In this document: piece after piece, positions 1 to 6,716 of the stretch | How positions within the stretch are numbered: the stretch's first letter is position 1 | Layout: each line of letters starts with the position of its first letter | From: Allofournierella_A excrementavium | GTDB lineage: Bacteria > Bacillota > Clostridia > Oscillospirales > Ruminococcaceae | DNA length: 15,830 nucleotides | Direction of reading: 5' to 3' | Assembly: GCA_019120375.1 (NCBI GenBank) | Contig: DWVE01000036.1 | Span: 1-15,830, forward strand | Notes under the pieces: generated by a model | What the model was told of the DNA's origin: nothing | Databases searched by the model: none | What the model saw: the letters and a program-made list of their open reading frames with translations, nothing else | Program-made: the position numbers and the translations under genes

Positions 1-278
1 CCCTGGCCCAGAACCCCCAGATCATCCTGGCGGACGAGCCGGTGGCCTCCCTTGACCCGGTCACCGCCAAGCAGGTGATGGATGATTTCCAGCGCATCAA
101 CCGGGACATGAAGATCACCGTGCTCATCAACATCCACCATGTGGAGCTGGCGCTGCAGTACGCCACCCGTGTGATCGGCATCCGCGAGGGGGCCATCGTC
201 TACGACGGTCCCGCCGACAAGGTGGACCAGGCCGTGCTGGACGCCATCTATCAGGGAGGACAGGAGGAAGCGGAATGA
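1..278 (+). CDS. phnC: Phosphonate-type ABC importer ATPase, 3' end only
   Basis: This is the C-terminal part of an ABC ATPase; the gene begins left of the window and the reading frame is open from base 3. It would power import of phosphonate, phosphite or a related phosphorus compound at the inner face of the membrane. Visible are the Walker B/D-loop segment (ILADEPVASLDP, codons near bases 30-66) and the switch histidine in the segment NIHHVELAL (near 130-160). The stop overlaps the start of the following permease in ATGA, so the two are translationally coupled. Assignment to the PhnC family rests mainly on the two PhnE-type permeases that follow, since the Walker A and signature motifs lie outside the window. 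The exact substrate cannot be read from the sequence. Confidence 0.85.
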   Translation, partial: LAQNPQIILADEPVASLDPVTAKQVMDDFQRINRDMKITVLINIHHVELALQYATRVIGIREGAIVYDGPADKVDQAVLDAIYQGGQEEAE

Positions 279-1096
279 ACCTGTTTGACAAGGTGTTCCC
301 GCCCCGCACCATCACGCTGGCCAACGGCAAGCAGATCAAAAAGCCCCGTTCCCGGGCTCCGCTCTATGCGGTGGTGCTGCTGGTCATGGCGGCGGTGTCG
401 GTGGAGGTCACCGGCTTTGACCTGGGCGTTTTGGTCAGCCGCATCGGCGAGTTCTTCGTCATCCTGGGCCAGATGATACCGCCCAAGTGGGAGTATATGT
501 CCCAGATCTGGGGCCCACTGTTCGACACCATCAAGATGTCGCTGCTGGGCTCCTTCATCGGCTCGGTGCTGGTGGTGCCCTTTGCCATGCTGGCCTCCAC
601 CAACATCATCCACAACCGGGCGGTGGTGGCGGCCATGCGCCTGCTGCTCAGCATCATCCGCACCCTGCCCACCCTGGTGAGCGCCCTCATCGCCACCTAC
701 GTCTTCGGTCTGGGCACCCTGGCGGGCACCACTGCCATCGCCGTCTTCACCTTCGCCTACATCGGCAAGATTCTCTATGAGGAAATTGAGACGGTGGACA
801 TGGGCCCCTTCGAGGCCATGGAGGCCATGGGCGCCACCAAGACCCGCGCCTTCCTCAGCGCCATCGTGCCCCAGGTGCTGCCCTCCTATCTCTCCAACTG
901 CCTGTTCTGCTTTGAGGGCAACGTGCGCTACGCCTCCATCCTGGGCTACGTGGGCGCCGGCGGCCTGGGCCTCATCCTCAACGAGAAGATTGGCTGGCGC
1001 GAGTACGACAGTGTGGGCATGATCCTGCTGGCGCTGTTCGTCACCGTGTTCATCATTGAGACCATCAGCCGCGCCGCCCGCAAGCGGCTGGTGTGA
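275..1096 (+). CDS. phnE: PhnE-family ABC permease, first copy
   Basis: A 273-residue inner-membrane permease of the phosphonate ABC importer family. After a charged N-terminal tail (residues 1-28) there are hydrophobic segments at about 29-46, 88-108, 118-145, 150-167 and 249-264. The cytoplasmic coupling (EAA) loop is clear at about residues 180-200, beginning EAMEAMGATKTRAF, followed by the PhnE-typical GYVGAGGLG stretch near 224-232. The start codon overlaps the upstream phnC stop (ATGA). A second permease follows after 16 bases, so the pore is probably a heterodimer of the two. The family handles phosphonates, phosphite or similar anions; which one is used here is unknown. Confidence 0.9.
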   Translation: MNLFDKVFPPRTITLANGKQIKKPRSRAPLYAVVLLVMAAVSVEVTGFDLGVLVSRIGEFFVILGQMIPPKWEYMSQIWGPLFDTIKMSLLGSFIGSVLVVPFAMLASTNIIHNRAVVAAMRLLLSIIRTLPTLVSALIATYVFGLGTLAGTTAIAVFTFAYIGKILYEEIETVDMGPFEAMEAMGATKTRAFLSAIVPQVLPSYLSNCLFCFEGNVRYASILGYVGAGGLGLILNEKIGWREYDSVGMILLALFVTVFIIETISRAARKRLV

Positions 1097-1112
1097 GAGG
1101 AGGCGCGCACAT

Positions 1113-1922
1113 ATGGAAAAACGAATCGAAGAAGCCTATGCGCAGCGTCCTCGGCGCTGGCTGTTTGAGGCCGCCGTCGCCCTGGTGGTGGTGGCCCTGC
1201 TGGTCTGGAGCGGCACCGCCGTGGAGACCGCCGGCACCACCCAGAGCGGCGCGAAAATCGCCCTGAACATCCTCTCCGGCATCTTTCACCCGGACACCGG
1301 GCTGCTCTTCAACCTCACCACCCAGGGCGTGCCCTACCTGCTGCTGGAGACCATCTGCATCGCCTTTCTGGGCACGGTGGTGGGCGCCATCATTTCCATC
1401 CCGCTGGCGTTCCTGTCGGCCTCCAACCTCACCCCGCGCCCGGTGGCCTTTGTGGGCCGGGTCATCATCATGGCGGTGCGCACCGTGCCCGCCTTCGTCT
1501 ACGGCCTGATGTTCATCCGCGTCACCGGCCCCGGCGCTTTCGCCGGCCTGCTCACCATGTCTCTGTGCTCGGTGGGCATGGTGAGCAAGATGTACATCGA
1601 GGCCATCGAGGACCTGGACGTGCGTGTGCTGGAATCGCTGGACGCGGCGGGCTGCACCACCTGGCAGAAAATCCGCTACGGCATCCTGCCCCAGCTGATG
1701 CCCAACTTTGCCTCCACCGCCATCTACCGCTTCGACATCAACCTGCGTGACGCCACCGTGCTGGGTCTGGTGGGCGCGGGCGGCATCGGCGCTCCGCTCA
1801 TCTTCGCCATGAACGCCTATCGGTGGGAGGAAGCCGGCGCCATTCTGGCCGGCCTCATCGTGCTGGTGCTCATCGTGGAGTGGATCTCCACCAAGATCCG
1901 CGTCAAGCTGGCCAGGGGGTAA
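1113..1922 (+). CDS. phnE: PhnE-family ABC permease, second copy
   Basis: A 269-residue permease, partner of the preceding one. I place the start at the ATG at 1113 because a GAGAGGAGG ribosome binding site lies just upstream (about 1095-1103); an in-frame upstream extension would overlap the previous gene and has no such signal. Hydrophobic segments occur at about 19-34, 77-101, 112-135, 142-158 and 237-257. The EAA loop lies at about residues 174-194 (ESLDAAGCTTWQKIRYG), followed by VGAGGIGAP near 220-228. The two permeases share family features but are clearly divergent, which points to an old duplication. Only two bases separate its stop from the next start codon. Confidence 0.9.
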   Translation: MEKRIEEAYAQRPRRWLFEAAVALVVVALLVWSGTAVETAGTTQSGAKIALNILSGIFHPDTGLLFNLTTQGVPYLLLETICIAFLGTVVGAIISIPLAFLSASNLTPRPVAFVGRVIIMAVRTVPAFVYGLMFIRVTGPGAFAGLLTMSLCSVGMVSKMYIEAIEDLDVRVLESLDAAGCTTWQKIRYGILPQLMPNFASTAIYRFDINLRDATVLGLVGAGGIGAPLIFAMNAYRWEEAGAILAGLIVLVLIVEWISTKIRVKLARG

Positions 1923-1924
1923 AG

Positions 1925-3445
1925 ATGGAACAGCGTTTCAAAATTTACTTCACCTCCGACACTCACGGCCACATCTTCCCGGTGAACTACGCCGCGAACC
2001 GCCCCGAGGCATCCGGCCTGCTGAATATGGCCGCGCAAATTGAAAAAGACGGCGACACCCTGGTGCTGGACGGCGGCGACTCGCTGCAGGGCACCCCGCT
2101 GGTGCAGTACTATCTGGAGCACCGGGCCCACTGGCCCCTCCACCCGGTGGCGGCGGCCTTCAACGCCATGGGGCTGGACTATTTCACCCTGGGCAACCAC
2201 GACTTCAACTTCGGCTACGAGGCACTGGAAGAGTTCCTCGGTGCCATGCGCGGCCAGTGCCTGTGCGCCAACGTGCAGGACCTGGGGGGCCGTCTGCCCC
2301 TCAAGCCCTGGGCGGTGCGCACCCTGGCCAGCGGCCTGCGGGTGGGCGTCACCGGCATCGTCACCGACTATGTGAACGTGTGGGAGCAGCCCCAGAACCT
2401 GGAGCAGCTGCGCATCACCGATGCCTTTGAGGCGGCCCGCGCCGCCCGGGAGGCACTGCGCCCGGAGTGCGACGTGTGCGTGTGCATCTACCACGGCGGC
2501 TTTGAGGAAGAGCTGGCCACCGGCCGTCTGCTTTCCGACAGCGGCGAGAACGTGGCCTGCCGTATCGCCCGGGAACTGGACTTCGACCTGCTGCTCACCG
2601 GCCACCAGCACATGGCGGTGGAAGGGGTGCGGCTGGCGAACACCTGGGCGGTGCAGCCGCCCGCCAACGCGGGGGTCAGCCTGCTGGTGGAAGGACGCAG
2701 GGAAGGGGAGCACACCCGATTTGCCTCCCGCTTTATCCCGGCGGGCGAGACCCATTCCGCCCAGCCCTACGAGGCGCTGCTGGCGCTGGAAAAGGCGGTG
2801 CAGAACTGGCTGGACGAGCCCATCGGCGCGCTGCAAAGCCCCATCCCGCCGGAAGAAAAGCTGGACGCCGCTTTGCACGGCAGCCGGGTGGCCGCCCTCT
2901 TCAATCAGGTGCAGCTGGACGCCACCGGCGCGGATGTTTCCTGCACCAGCCTGGGCAACGACCCGGTGGGCCTTGCCTCGCCGGTGACCATGCGGGGCGT
3001 GACCGCGGCCTACCTTTTTGCCAACACGCTGGTAACGCTGGAGGTCACCGAAGAGGTCATCCGCCGCTGCCTGGAGCGGTGCGCCGCCTATTTTGAGCTG
3101 GAAAACGGCCGGCCCAAGGTGTCCGCCGCGTTCCTGCAGCCCAAGGTGGAGCATTACAACTACGATTTCTTTGCCGGGCTGGACTATGCCTTCGACCTGC
3201 GCCGCCCGGTGGGCCAGCGGGTGGTGCGCCTTGCCCGGCTGGACGGCTCGCCGCTGGGGCCGGGGCTGCTGCGCCTTTGCACCAGCAACTATCGTGCCAC
3301 CGGCACCGGCGGCTACGAAGTGCTGCGGGACTGCCCGGTGCTCTGGCGGGGCAGCGTGGAGCTGCCGGACATGGTGGCCCGCTACATCCGGGATCACAGC
3401 CCGGTTGGCCCGCTGGAAAACGCCCGTTTCCAGGTGATCTGGTGA
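1925..3445 (+). CDS. Cytoplasmic 5'-nucleotidase-family metallophosphoesterase
   Basis: A 506-residue two-domain protein of the UshA/5'-nucleotidase family, which hydrolyses nucleotide or other phosphate monoesters or cyclic nucleotides using two metal ions. The metal-binding motifs are all present: SDTHGH (D12, H14), GGDSLQG (D52), GNHDF (90-94), YHGG (near 189) and TGHQH (225-229). The C-terminal 5'-nucleotidase domain covers about residues 300-500, with the CTSNYRATGTGGY stretch typical of the substrate-binding part. There is no signal peptide or lipobox, so unlike UshA it should act in the cytoplasm. The start at 1925 follows AGGGGGT at 1914-1920 inside the end of the upstream permease gene. 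Its tight coupling suggests that it processes the compound imported by the transporter; that is inference. Confidence 0.88.
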   Translation: MEQRFKIYFTSDTHGHIFPVNYAANRPEASGLLNMAAQIEKDGDTLVLDGGDSLQGTPLVQYYLEHRAHWPLHPVAAAFNAMGLDYFTLGNHDFNFGYEALEEFLGAMRGQCLCANVQDLGGRLPLKPWAVRTLASGLRVGVTGIVTDYVNVWEQPQNLEQLRITDAFEAARAAREALRPECDVCVCIYHGGFEEELATGRLLSDSGENVACRIARELDFDLLLTGHQHMAVEGVRLANTWAVQPPANAGVSLLVEGRREGEHTRFASRFIPAGETHSAQPYEALLALEKAVQNWLDEPIGALQSPIPPEEKLDAALHGSRVAALFNQVQLDATGADVSCTSLGNDPVGLASPVTMRGVTAAYLFANTLVTLEVTEEVIRRCLERCAAYFELENGRPKVSAAFLQPKVEHYNYDFFAGLDYAFDLRRPVGQRVVRLARLDGSPLGPGLLRLCTSNYRATGTGGYEVLRDCPVLWRGSVELPDMVARYIRDHSPVGPLENARFQVIW

Positions 3446-3453
3446 GGCCGGGC

Positions 3454-3483
3454 TTGACAAACCGCCCGCCTCTGTGGTCTGAT
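3454..3483 (+). promoter_or_regulatory. Probable sigma-A promoter for the inositol-monophosphatase-family gene
   Basis: A perfect -35 box TTGACA (3454-3459) is followed after 18 bases by TCTGAT (3478-3483) with an upstream TG at 3475-3476, giving an extended -10. It lies in the 72-base gap after the phosphoesterase stop, so the next gene can be transcribed independently of the transporter operon as well as by read-through. The -10 box is imperfect (4 of 6). Confidence 0.5.
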
Positions 3484-3517
3484 GATATAAAAGCAAACTG
3501 GAAAAAGGCGGTGAGAT

Positions 3518-4300
3518 ATGGAACGGTTTGAACTGGCCGAGGCGCTGGTGCGCAAGGCCGGCGCCGCGCTGCGGCAGGCCCGGCTGGAGGCGGACGCGGT
3601 GAGCTGCAAGACCGGCCACCAGGACCTGGTCACCGTCTGGGACCGCAGGACGGAGCAGTTTCTGCGCCAGGGCATCCTGAGCGAGTTTCCCTCCGACGCC
3701 ATCGTGGGCGAGGAATACCCCACAGTGAGCACCGCCGCGCCCGGAGCCGTGTGGTACATCGACCCCATCGACGGCACCACCAACTTCATCAATCAGCACC
3801 GCAACTACGCGGTGTCGGTGGGGTGCTGGCAGGGGGACGAACCGCTGTTCGGCCTTGTGCTGGACGTGGAGGCGGACCGGCTCTACCATGCCCGCGCCGG
3901 GCAGGGCGCATGGTGCGGCAAAACGCCGCTGGCAGCCTCACGGCGGAAAAACATTTCGGAGCTGCTGCTCTTCACCCCCGACGTGCTGCGCACCTTTTTG
4001 CAGCCCGGCCCCGGCAGACAGGACCTGCTGCGGTTGGCGCAGGATGTGCGCGCCGTGCGCAGCATCGGCTCGGTGGCGCTGGAGCTGTGCGCCGTCGCCT
4101 GCGGCGAGGCGGACCTGTGCGTTGCCACCCGCTCCTGTCCCTGGGACCACAACGCCGCCCGCATCATCCTGCAGGAGGCGGGGGGAGCCATCGCCTCGCT
4201 GAACGGCGCGCTGCTGCCTCTGAACGAGCCCGGCACCGTGCTGGCGGCGGGCTCGCCCGAAGCGCTGGCTCTGGTGCTGAAGCAGTACGGCATGCAATGA
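3518..4300 (+). CDS. Inositol monophosphatase family protein
   Basis: A 260-residue member of the Mg-dependent phosphatase superfamily (IMPase, fructose-1,6-bisphosphatase class IV, CysQ-like). Motifs are in order and intact: KTGHQDLVTVWD (31-42), GEE (64-66, metal ligands), DPIDGTTNF (82-90, metal ligands and catalytic region) and CPWDHNA (207-213, the third metal-binding aspartate at 210). The length is typical. The substrate could be inositol phosphate, PAP or a sugar bisphosphate and cannot be settled by eye. It follows a transporter for phosphorus compounds and a phosphoesterase, so it may act in the same phosphate-scavenging route, but it also has its own promoter. A strong terminator follows immediately. 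The start at 3518 is preceded by a weak AAGGCGG-type ribosome binding site. Confidence 0.88.
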   Translation: MERFELAEALVRKAGAALRQARLEADAVSCKTGHQDLVTVWDRRTEQFLRQGILSEFPSDAIVGEEYPTVSTAAPGAVWYIDPIDGTTNFINQHRNYAVSVGCWQGDEPLFGLVLDVEADRLYHARAGQGAWCGKTPLAASRRKNISELLLFTPDVLRTFLQPGPGRQDLLRLAQDVRAVRSIGSVALELCAVACGEADLCVATRSCPWDHNAARIILQEAGGAIASLNGALLPLNEPGTVLAAGSPEALALVLKQYGMQ

Positions 4301-4301
4301 C

Positions 4302-4343
4302 AAAAAGGAGCCGATGGGAAGACCCCCATTGGCTCCTTTTTTT
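4302..4343. terminator. Bidirectional rho-independent terminator between convergent genes
   Basis: The stem AGGAGCCGATGGG pairs with CCCATTGGCTCCT, with one G-T wobble, and has a short A-rich loop and seven T on the plus strand (4337-4343). On the minus strand the same stem is followed by five T, so it can end both the phosphatase transcript and the converging sigma-like gene whose stop lies at 4403. Confidence 0.9.
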
Positions 4344-4402
4344 GCCGGATGCAAGAAAATACCATCCCGCCGCCGGTGAAAGGCATTGCATCCGCGGCGC
4401 GG

Positions 4403-4855
4403 TTATGGTAGGGTAGAACTGACAGGCGGGCGGCGTGCCAGATGGGCCAGCTTCCTGCGCAGGGCGCGCAGACCGCTTTGCAGGCTTGTGTAGACCCGGC
4501 TGGGATGCACTCCCTCCCGACGGGCGATCTGCCGGGGCTTTTCCTCCAGGAAATACCGGGCGTAGACCCGCAGCTTCTGCGCGGCGGGCAGCGTGTGCAG
4601 CGCCTCAAAAATCTCCCGCCGCATCATCTTTGCCTCAAAGGCCTCTTCCGGCGTTTCGGGCCAGAGAAGCAGGTCATTTTCGATGCCGTTCCCATAGTCC
4701 AGGGAATACTGGGCCCGATAGCGGTATTTCCGCCGCTGCCAGGCCGCCTCGGCCCGCTCGAAGGCCCGGATGGCCTCGAACACTTCGTCGGATACCTCCA
4801 CGAACACGTCCGCGGAATAAAGCGTGGGATAAAGCTTGCGCAGATTCACTTCCAT
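4403..4855 (-). CDS. Small sigma-70 region-4-like transcription regulator
   Basis: A 150-residue protein with a helix-turn-helix in its C-terminal half that resembles sigma-70 region 4: about residues 84-136, with the segment LPAAQKLRVYARYFLEE, then RQIARREGVHPSRV and the recognition-like helix VYTSLQSGLRALRRKL. The N-terminal part (1-80) is conserved-looking and charged (KYRYRAQYSLDYGNGIENDLL) but is not a recognisable sigma region 2. Proteins of this architecture are common in gut clostridia as sigma-70-like factors of unknown regulon, often in accessory regions. The start at 4855 is preceded by a GGGAGGG site, and it overlaps the end of a small upstream ORF by a few bases. It may direct or modulate RNA polymerase, but without a region 2 it could equally be a DNA-binding adaptor. 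Confidence 0.75.
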   Translation of the reverse strand: MEVNLRKLYPTLYSADVFVEVSDEVFEAIRAFERAEAAWQRRKYRYRAQYSLDYGNGIENDLLLWPETPEEAFEAKMMRREIFEALHTLPAAQKLRVYARYFLEEKPRQIARREGVHPSRVYTSLQSGLRALRRKLAHLARRPPVSSTLP

Positions 4856-5064
4856 AACGACCCTCCCGATGGTCCGGCATGTGTACAGGGCGGACCGGGA
4901 GGAGGGGGGAGAGCGGCAGCGGAAAAGGCGGGCGCCGGCATCATAGAGGCAGGCCAGCCGGCACGATACTGCCGGTGCAAAAGCCGGCGCGGCCCCGCGG
5001 GGGCCGGGGCTTTTTTTGGCCGTGCCCCGGCGGCGGGCCCACAGCGGAACACACCGGCAGCCAT
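4846..5064 (-). CDS. Hypothetical 72-residue small protein upstream of the sigma-like gene
   Basis: An ORF rich in proline, alanine and arginine that I do not recognise. Two signals make it more than a chance reading frame. An AAAGGAG site (minus strand, 5072-5078) sits seven bases before its ATG, and a plausible promoter lies about 40 bases further up. Its stop overlaps the start of the sigma-like gene (TTATGGAAGTGA arrangement), so the two would be translationally coupled. The composition has no clear domain, membrane segment or signal peptide. In such GC-rich DNA long spurious frames are common, so it could be a leader peptide whose translation controls the downstream gene, or simply an untranslated leader. 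Confidence 0.35.
   Translation of the reverse strand: MAAGVFRCGPAAGARPKKAPAPAGPRRLLHRQYRAGWPASMMPAPAFSAAALPPPPGPPCTHAGPSGGSLWK
4958..4975. repeat. Short inverted repeat (hairpin) in the sigma leader
   Basis: CCGGCA (4958-4963) and TGCCGG (4970-4975) form a six-base-pair hairpin with the loop CGATAC. It lies next to the larger GC-rich hairpin, so the leader of the leftward transcript is highly structured. Confidence 0.45.
4983..5017 (+). terminator. GC-rich hairpin followed by seven T in the sigma leader region
   Basis: GGCCCC (4991-4996) pairs with GGGGCC (5000-5005) around a GCG loop, and an outer GCC/GGC pairing brings the stem close to a run of seven T (5011-5017) on the plus strand. On the minus strand the same hairpin lies inside the small ORF and is followed within a few bases by TTTT. 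It may act as a terminator for an unannotated plus-strand transcript, or as an attenuator for the leftward transcript. No convincing plus-strand promoter or gene precedes it. Confidence 0.4.
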
Positions 5065-5104
5065 GAACGGGCTCCTTTCTCTCAAAAAGCGGCTTTGCAC
5101 TTTC

Positions 5105-5133
5105 AGTGTACCGCGCAAAGGAGCGCGGCGCAA
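5105..5133 (-). promoter_or_regulatory. Predicted leftward promoter for the small ORF and sigma-like gene
   Basis: Read on the minus strand, TTGCGC (5128-5133) is followed after exactly 17 bases by TACACT (5105-5110). Four of six bases match consensus at -35 and four of six at -10, and the spacing is ideal. It is the best promoter in the 334-base gap between the sigma-like gene and the peptidase-like gene. Confidence 0.5.
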
Positions 5134-5189
5134 GGGATCATCGTGCCGAAAAAAGGAACGATTCAAAACCTTCCGGGAGGTAAAACGGA

Positions 5190-5915
5190 ATGAAATGCTT
5201 TCTCACCGGCAACTTCAACAAGGCCAACTCCAACGAGCTGAACCCCGAAAACGGTCTGGTGGAGCGGCTGCAGGCGGCCCTGCCCAACCCCTGCGAGACG
5301 GTCTATGTCTGCTCCGCGCCCAACAGCCCCTCCCTCACCGACCGCTTTGCAAAACAGGCCAAGGCCAGCTTTGAGGCGGCGGGCTTTGCGTTCAGCGGCT
5401 TCACCGTGCTGGACCGCCGCAATCAGGACGACACAAAGGCACTGGTGCAGAAGGCGGACCTGCTGTTTTTCGCCGGCGGCCACGTGCCCACCCAGAACCG
5501 CTTTTTCCAGCAAATCAATCTTCGGGATGCACTGGAAGGCTTCGACGGCGTGATCTTGGGCGTCAGCGCCGGGTCCATGAACTGCTCCGAGGTGGTCTAT
5601 GCGCCGCCGGAGCTGAAAGGGGAGGCCCTGGACCCCGACTATCCCAAGTACTACAACGGCCTGGGCCTGACCAAGACCATCCTCATCCCTCACTATCAGA
5701 TTTTGAAGACCGACATCGTGGACGGCCTGCGCCTGATGGAGGACATCATCTACCCGGACAGCATGGGCAGAAGGTTCTATGCCATCATAGACGGCAGCTA
5801 CATCTATCTGGACACTGTCTCCGGCCGGGAAGAAATTTGCGGCGAGTCCTACATCATCGAAAACGGCGTGCTCACGCCGCTCTCCGTTTCGGGCGAGGTC
5901 GTGCCCCTGCACTGA
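5190..5915 (+). CDS. Peptidase S51 (dipeptidase E-like) / type 1 glutamine-amidotransferase-fold protein
   Basis: A 241-residue protein of the peptidase E/cyanophycinase-like family, serine hydrolases with the class I amidotransferase fold. The nucleophile elbow is GVSAGSMN at residues 124-131 (Ser126). Nearby are AGGHVPTQN (95-103), typical of the S51 oxyanion region, and IPHYQ (166-170), whose His168 is a candidate catalytic base. Known members cleave N-terminal aspartyl dipeptides or poly-aspartate derivatives; the substrate here is unknown. There is no signal peptide, so it is cytoplasmic. The start at 5190 is preceded by a strong GGGAGGT site (about 5175-5181). It stands alone between a leftward gene and a terminator. 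I see no obvious promoter close to it. Confidence 0.82.
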   Translation: MKCFLTGNFNKANSNELNPENGLVERLQAALPNPCETVYVCSAPNSPSLTDRFAKQAKASFEAAGFAFSGFTVLDRRNQDDTKALVQKADLLFFAGGHVPTQNRFFQQINLRDALEGFDGVILGVSAGSMNCSEVVYAPPELKGEALDPDYPKYYNGLGLTKTILIPHYQILKTDIVDGLRLMEDIIYPDSMGRRFYAIIDGSYIYLDTVSGREEICGESYIIENGVLTPLSVSGEVVPLH

Positions 5916-5926
5916 GAACAAAAAAG

Positions 5927-5957
5927 CGAGCCATCCCAAAGCCGGGATGGCTCGTTT
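5927..5957. terminator. Terminator hairpin, stronger in the leftward direction
   Basis: A perfect 11-base-pair stem, CGAGCCATCCC (5927-5937) with GGGATGGCTCG (5944-5954), and loop AAAGCC. Rightward it is followed by only three T, but leftward by six T broken by a C near the base. It can end the peptidase-like gene and was probably also the terminator of the broken leftward gene just beyond it. Confidence 0.85.
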
Positions 5958-5966
5958 GACTTTCGG

Positions 5967-6050
5967 TCAGTTTTTCTGTGCGCGCACCAGCAGCATCATC
6001 GGGCGGCGCAGTTCGGTCCGCACGATTTCCCCGGCCTGCCGGTGCCAGCA
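5967..6050 (-). pseudogene. 3' remnant of a methyltransferase-like gene
   Basis: The minus strand reads GEIVRTELRRPMMLLVRAQK plus one residue and a stop at 5967-5969, immediately upstream of a leftward terminator. The ending resembles the last beta strand of class I SAM-dependent methyltransferases. The frame stays open upstream to about 6100 but has no start codon with a ribosome binding site, and it runs into the promoter of the next gene, so the N-terminal and SAM-binding parts are gone. The left limit is the stop codon; the right limit is where I stop seeing convincing protein-like sequence and is approximate. The family call from so short a piece is tentative. Confidence 0.45.
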
Positions 6051-6082
6051 ACAGCCAGTTGCTTTATCAGCGGCGTTCGAGA

Positions 6083-6091
6083 TGATATACT
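6083..6091 (+). promoter_or_regulatory. Extended -10 promoter for the XRE-membrane regulator
   Basis: TG-A-TATACT (6083-6091) is an extended -10 element about 24 bases before the start codon; the -35 region (about 6063-6068, TTTATC) is weak, as is usual with extended -10 promoters. Confidence 0.5.
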
Positions 6092-6114
6092 GTCTGTAAC
6101 AGGAGGCGATGAGC

Positions 6115-6627
6115 ATGGAAACAAAAAACGTTATTTATGAGTTAAGGATGAAACGCGGACTATCCCAAAATGAACTGGCGGAAAAAGTGTTTGTTACCAG
6201 GCAAGCTGTTTCCCGCTGGGAAAACGGGCTGTCCGTTCCCGATTCCGACCTGCTGCTCGCCCTGTCGGCGGCGCTGGAAACGCCGGTGAGCGCCTTGCTG
6301 GGCGAGACCGCCGCCGTGCAGGAGGCGGACGACTTGAAAGCCATCTGCGAGAAGCTGGAGGTCATCAATCTGCAGCTGGCCCGGAGAAAGGCCGCCACGC
6401 GGCGGATGCTTCACTGGCTGTTCCTGCTGGCCTGCGCGGCAGTCGCGGTCATGCTGGCCCTTTTGCTGGCGTTGGGCAGCCCCTACCTGGGCTGGGACTT
6501 CGGTGACCCCGAGACCGCCGTGGCCGGAACGCTGTTCCACGCCTTTGAATGGCTGTTCGTCCGTCTGGCTCCCCTTCTGCTCATTTGTGCGGGGTTTGGA
6601 GCCTTTCTGACAAGGAAAGAAATGTAA
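6115..6627 (+). CDS. XRE-family regulator with C-terminal membrane anchor
   Basis: A 170-residue protein. Residues 7-61 form a Cro/CI-type helix-turn-helix (RMKRGLSQNELAEKVFVTRQ, then AVSRWENGLSVPDSDLLLAL). A short linker or coiled region (65-95) leads to two hydrophobic segments at about 99-121 and 145-165, so the DNA-binding domain is held at the inner face of the membrane. The ATG at 6115 is preferred over the one at 6109 because AGGAGG (6101-6106) is then eight bases away. Proteins of this layout are frequent in clostridia next to transporter or stress genes; the target is often unknown. It is monocistronic (own promoter, own terminator) and lies directly upstream of a two-component/ABC cluster, which makes a role in sensing envelope stress plausible but unproven. 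Confidence 0.8.
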   Translation: METKNVIYELRMKRGLSQNELAEKVFVTRQAVSRWENGLSVPDSDLLLALSAALETPVSALLGETAAVQEADDLKAICEKLEVINLQLARRKAATRRMLHWLFLLACAAVAVMLALLLALGSPYLGWDFGDPETAVAGTLFHAFEWLFVRLAPLLLICAGFGAFLTRKEM

Positions 6628-6639
6628 AATTCTTTTGCA

Positions 6640-6671
6640 GCGGCTGGCCGATGGTCAGCCGCTTGTCTTTT
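6640..6671 (+). terminator. Rho-independent terminator of the XRE-membrane gene
   Basis: GCGGCTGGCC (6640-6649) pairs with GGTCAGCCGC (6653-6662), with one G-T wobble and a three-base loop, followed by the T-rich tail TTGTCTTTT (6663-6671). Confidence 0.8.
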
Positions 6672-6672
6672 G

Positions 6673-6681
6673 TGGTATGAT
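6673..6681 (+). promoter_or_regulatory. Extended -10 promoter for the response regulator gene
   Basis: TG-G-TATGAT (6673-6681) lies 35 bases before the start codon. No good -35 hexamer is visible 17 bases upstream, where the sequence is part of the preceding terminator. Confidence 0.45.
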
Positions 6682-6716
6682 TATTTGACGAACACCCGCC
6701 GAAAAGGAGCGCCGCC

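Noticed and set aside
1817..3889. A 690-codon open frame on the minus strand opposite the phosphoesterase and phosphatase genes
   Set aside because: It is antisense to two genes with complete catalytic motifs; GC-rich third positions keep antisense frames free of stops. Its translation is rich in His, Gln, Arg and Gly with no domain.
4442..5374. A 310-codon plus-strand frame across the sigma-like gene and its leader
   Set aside because: It is antisense to the sigma-like gene and overlaps the start of the peptidase-like gene; composition is that of a GC-rich chance frame.
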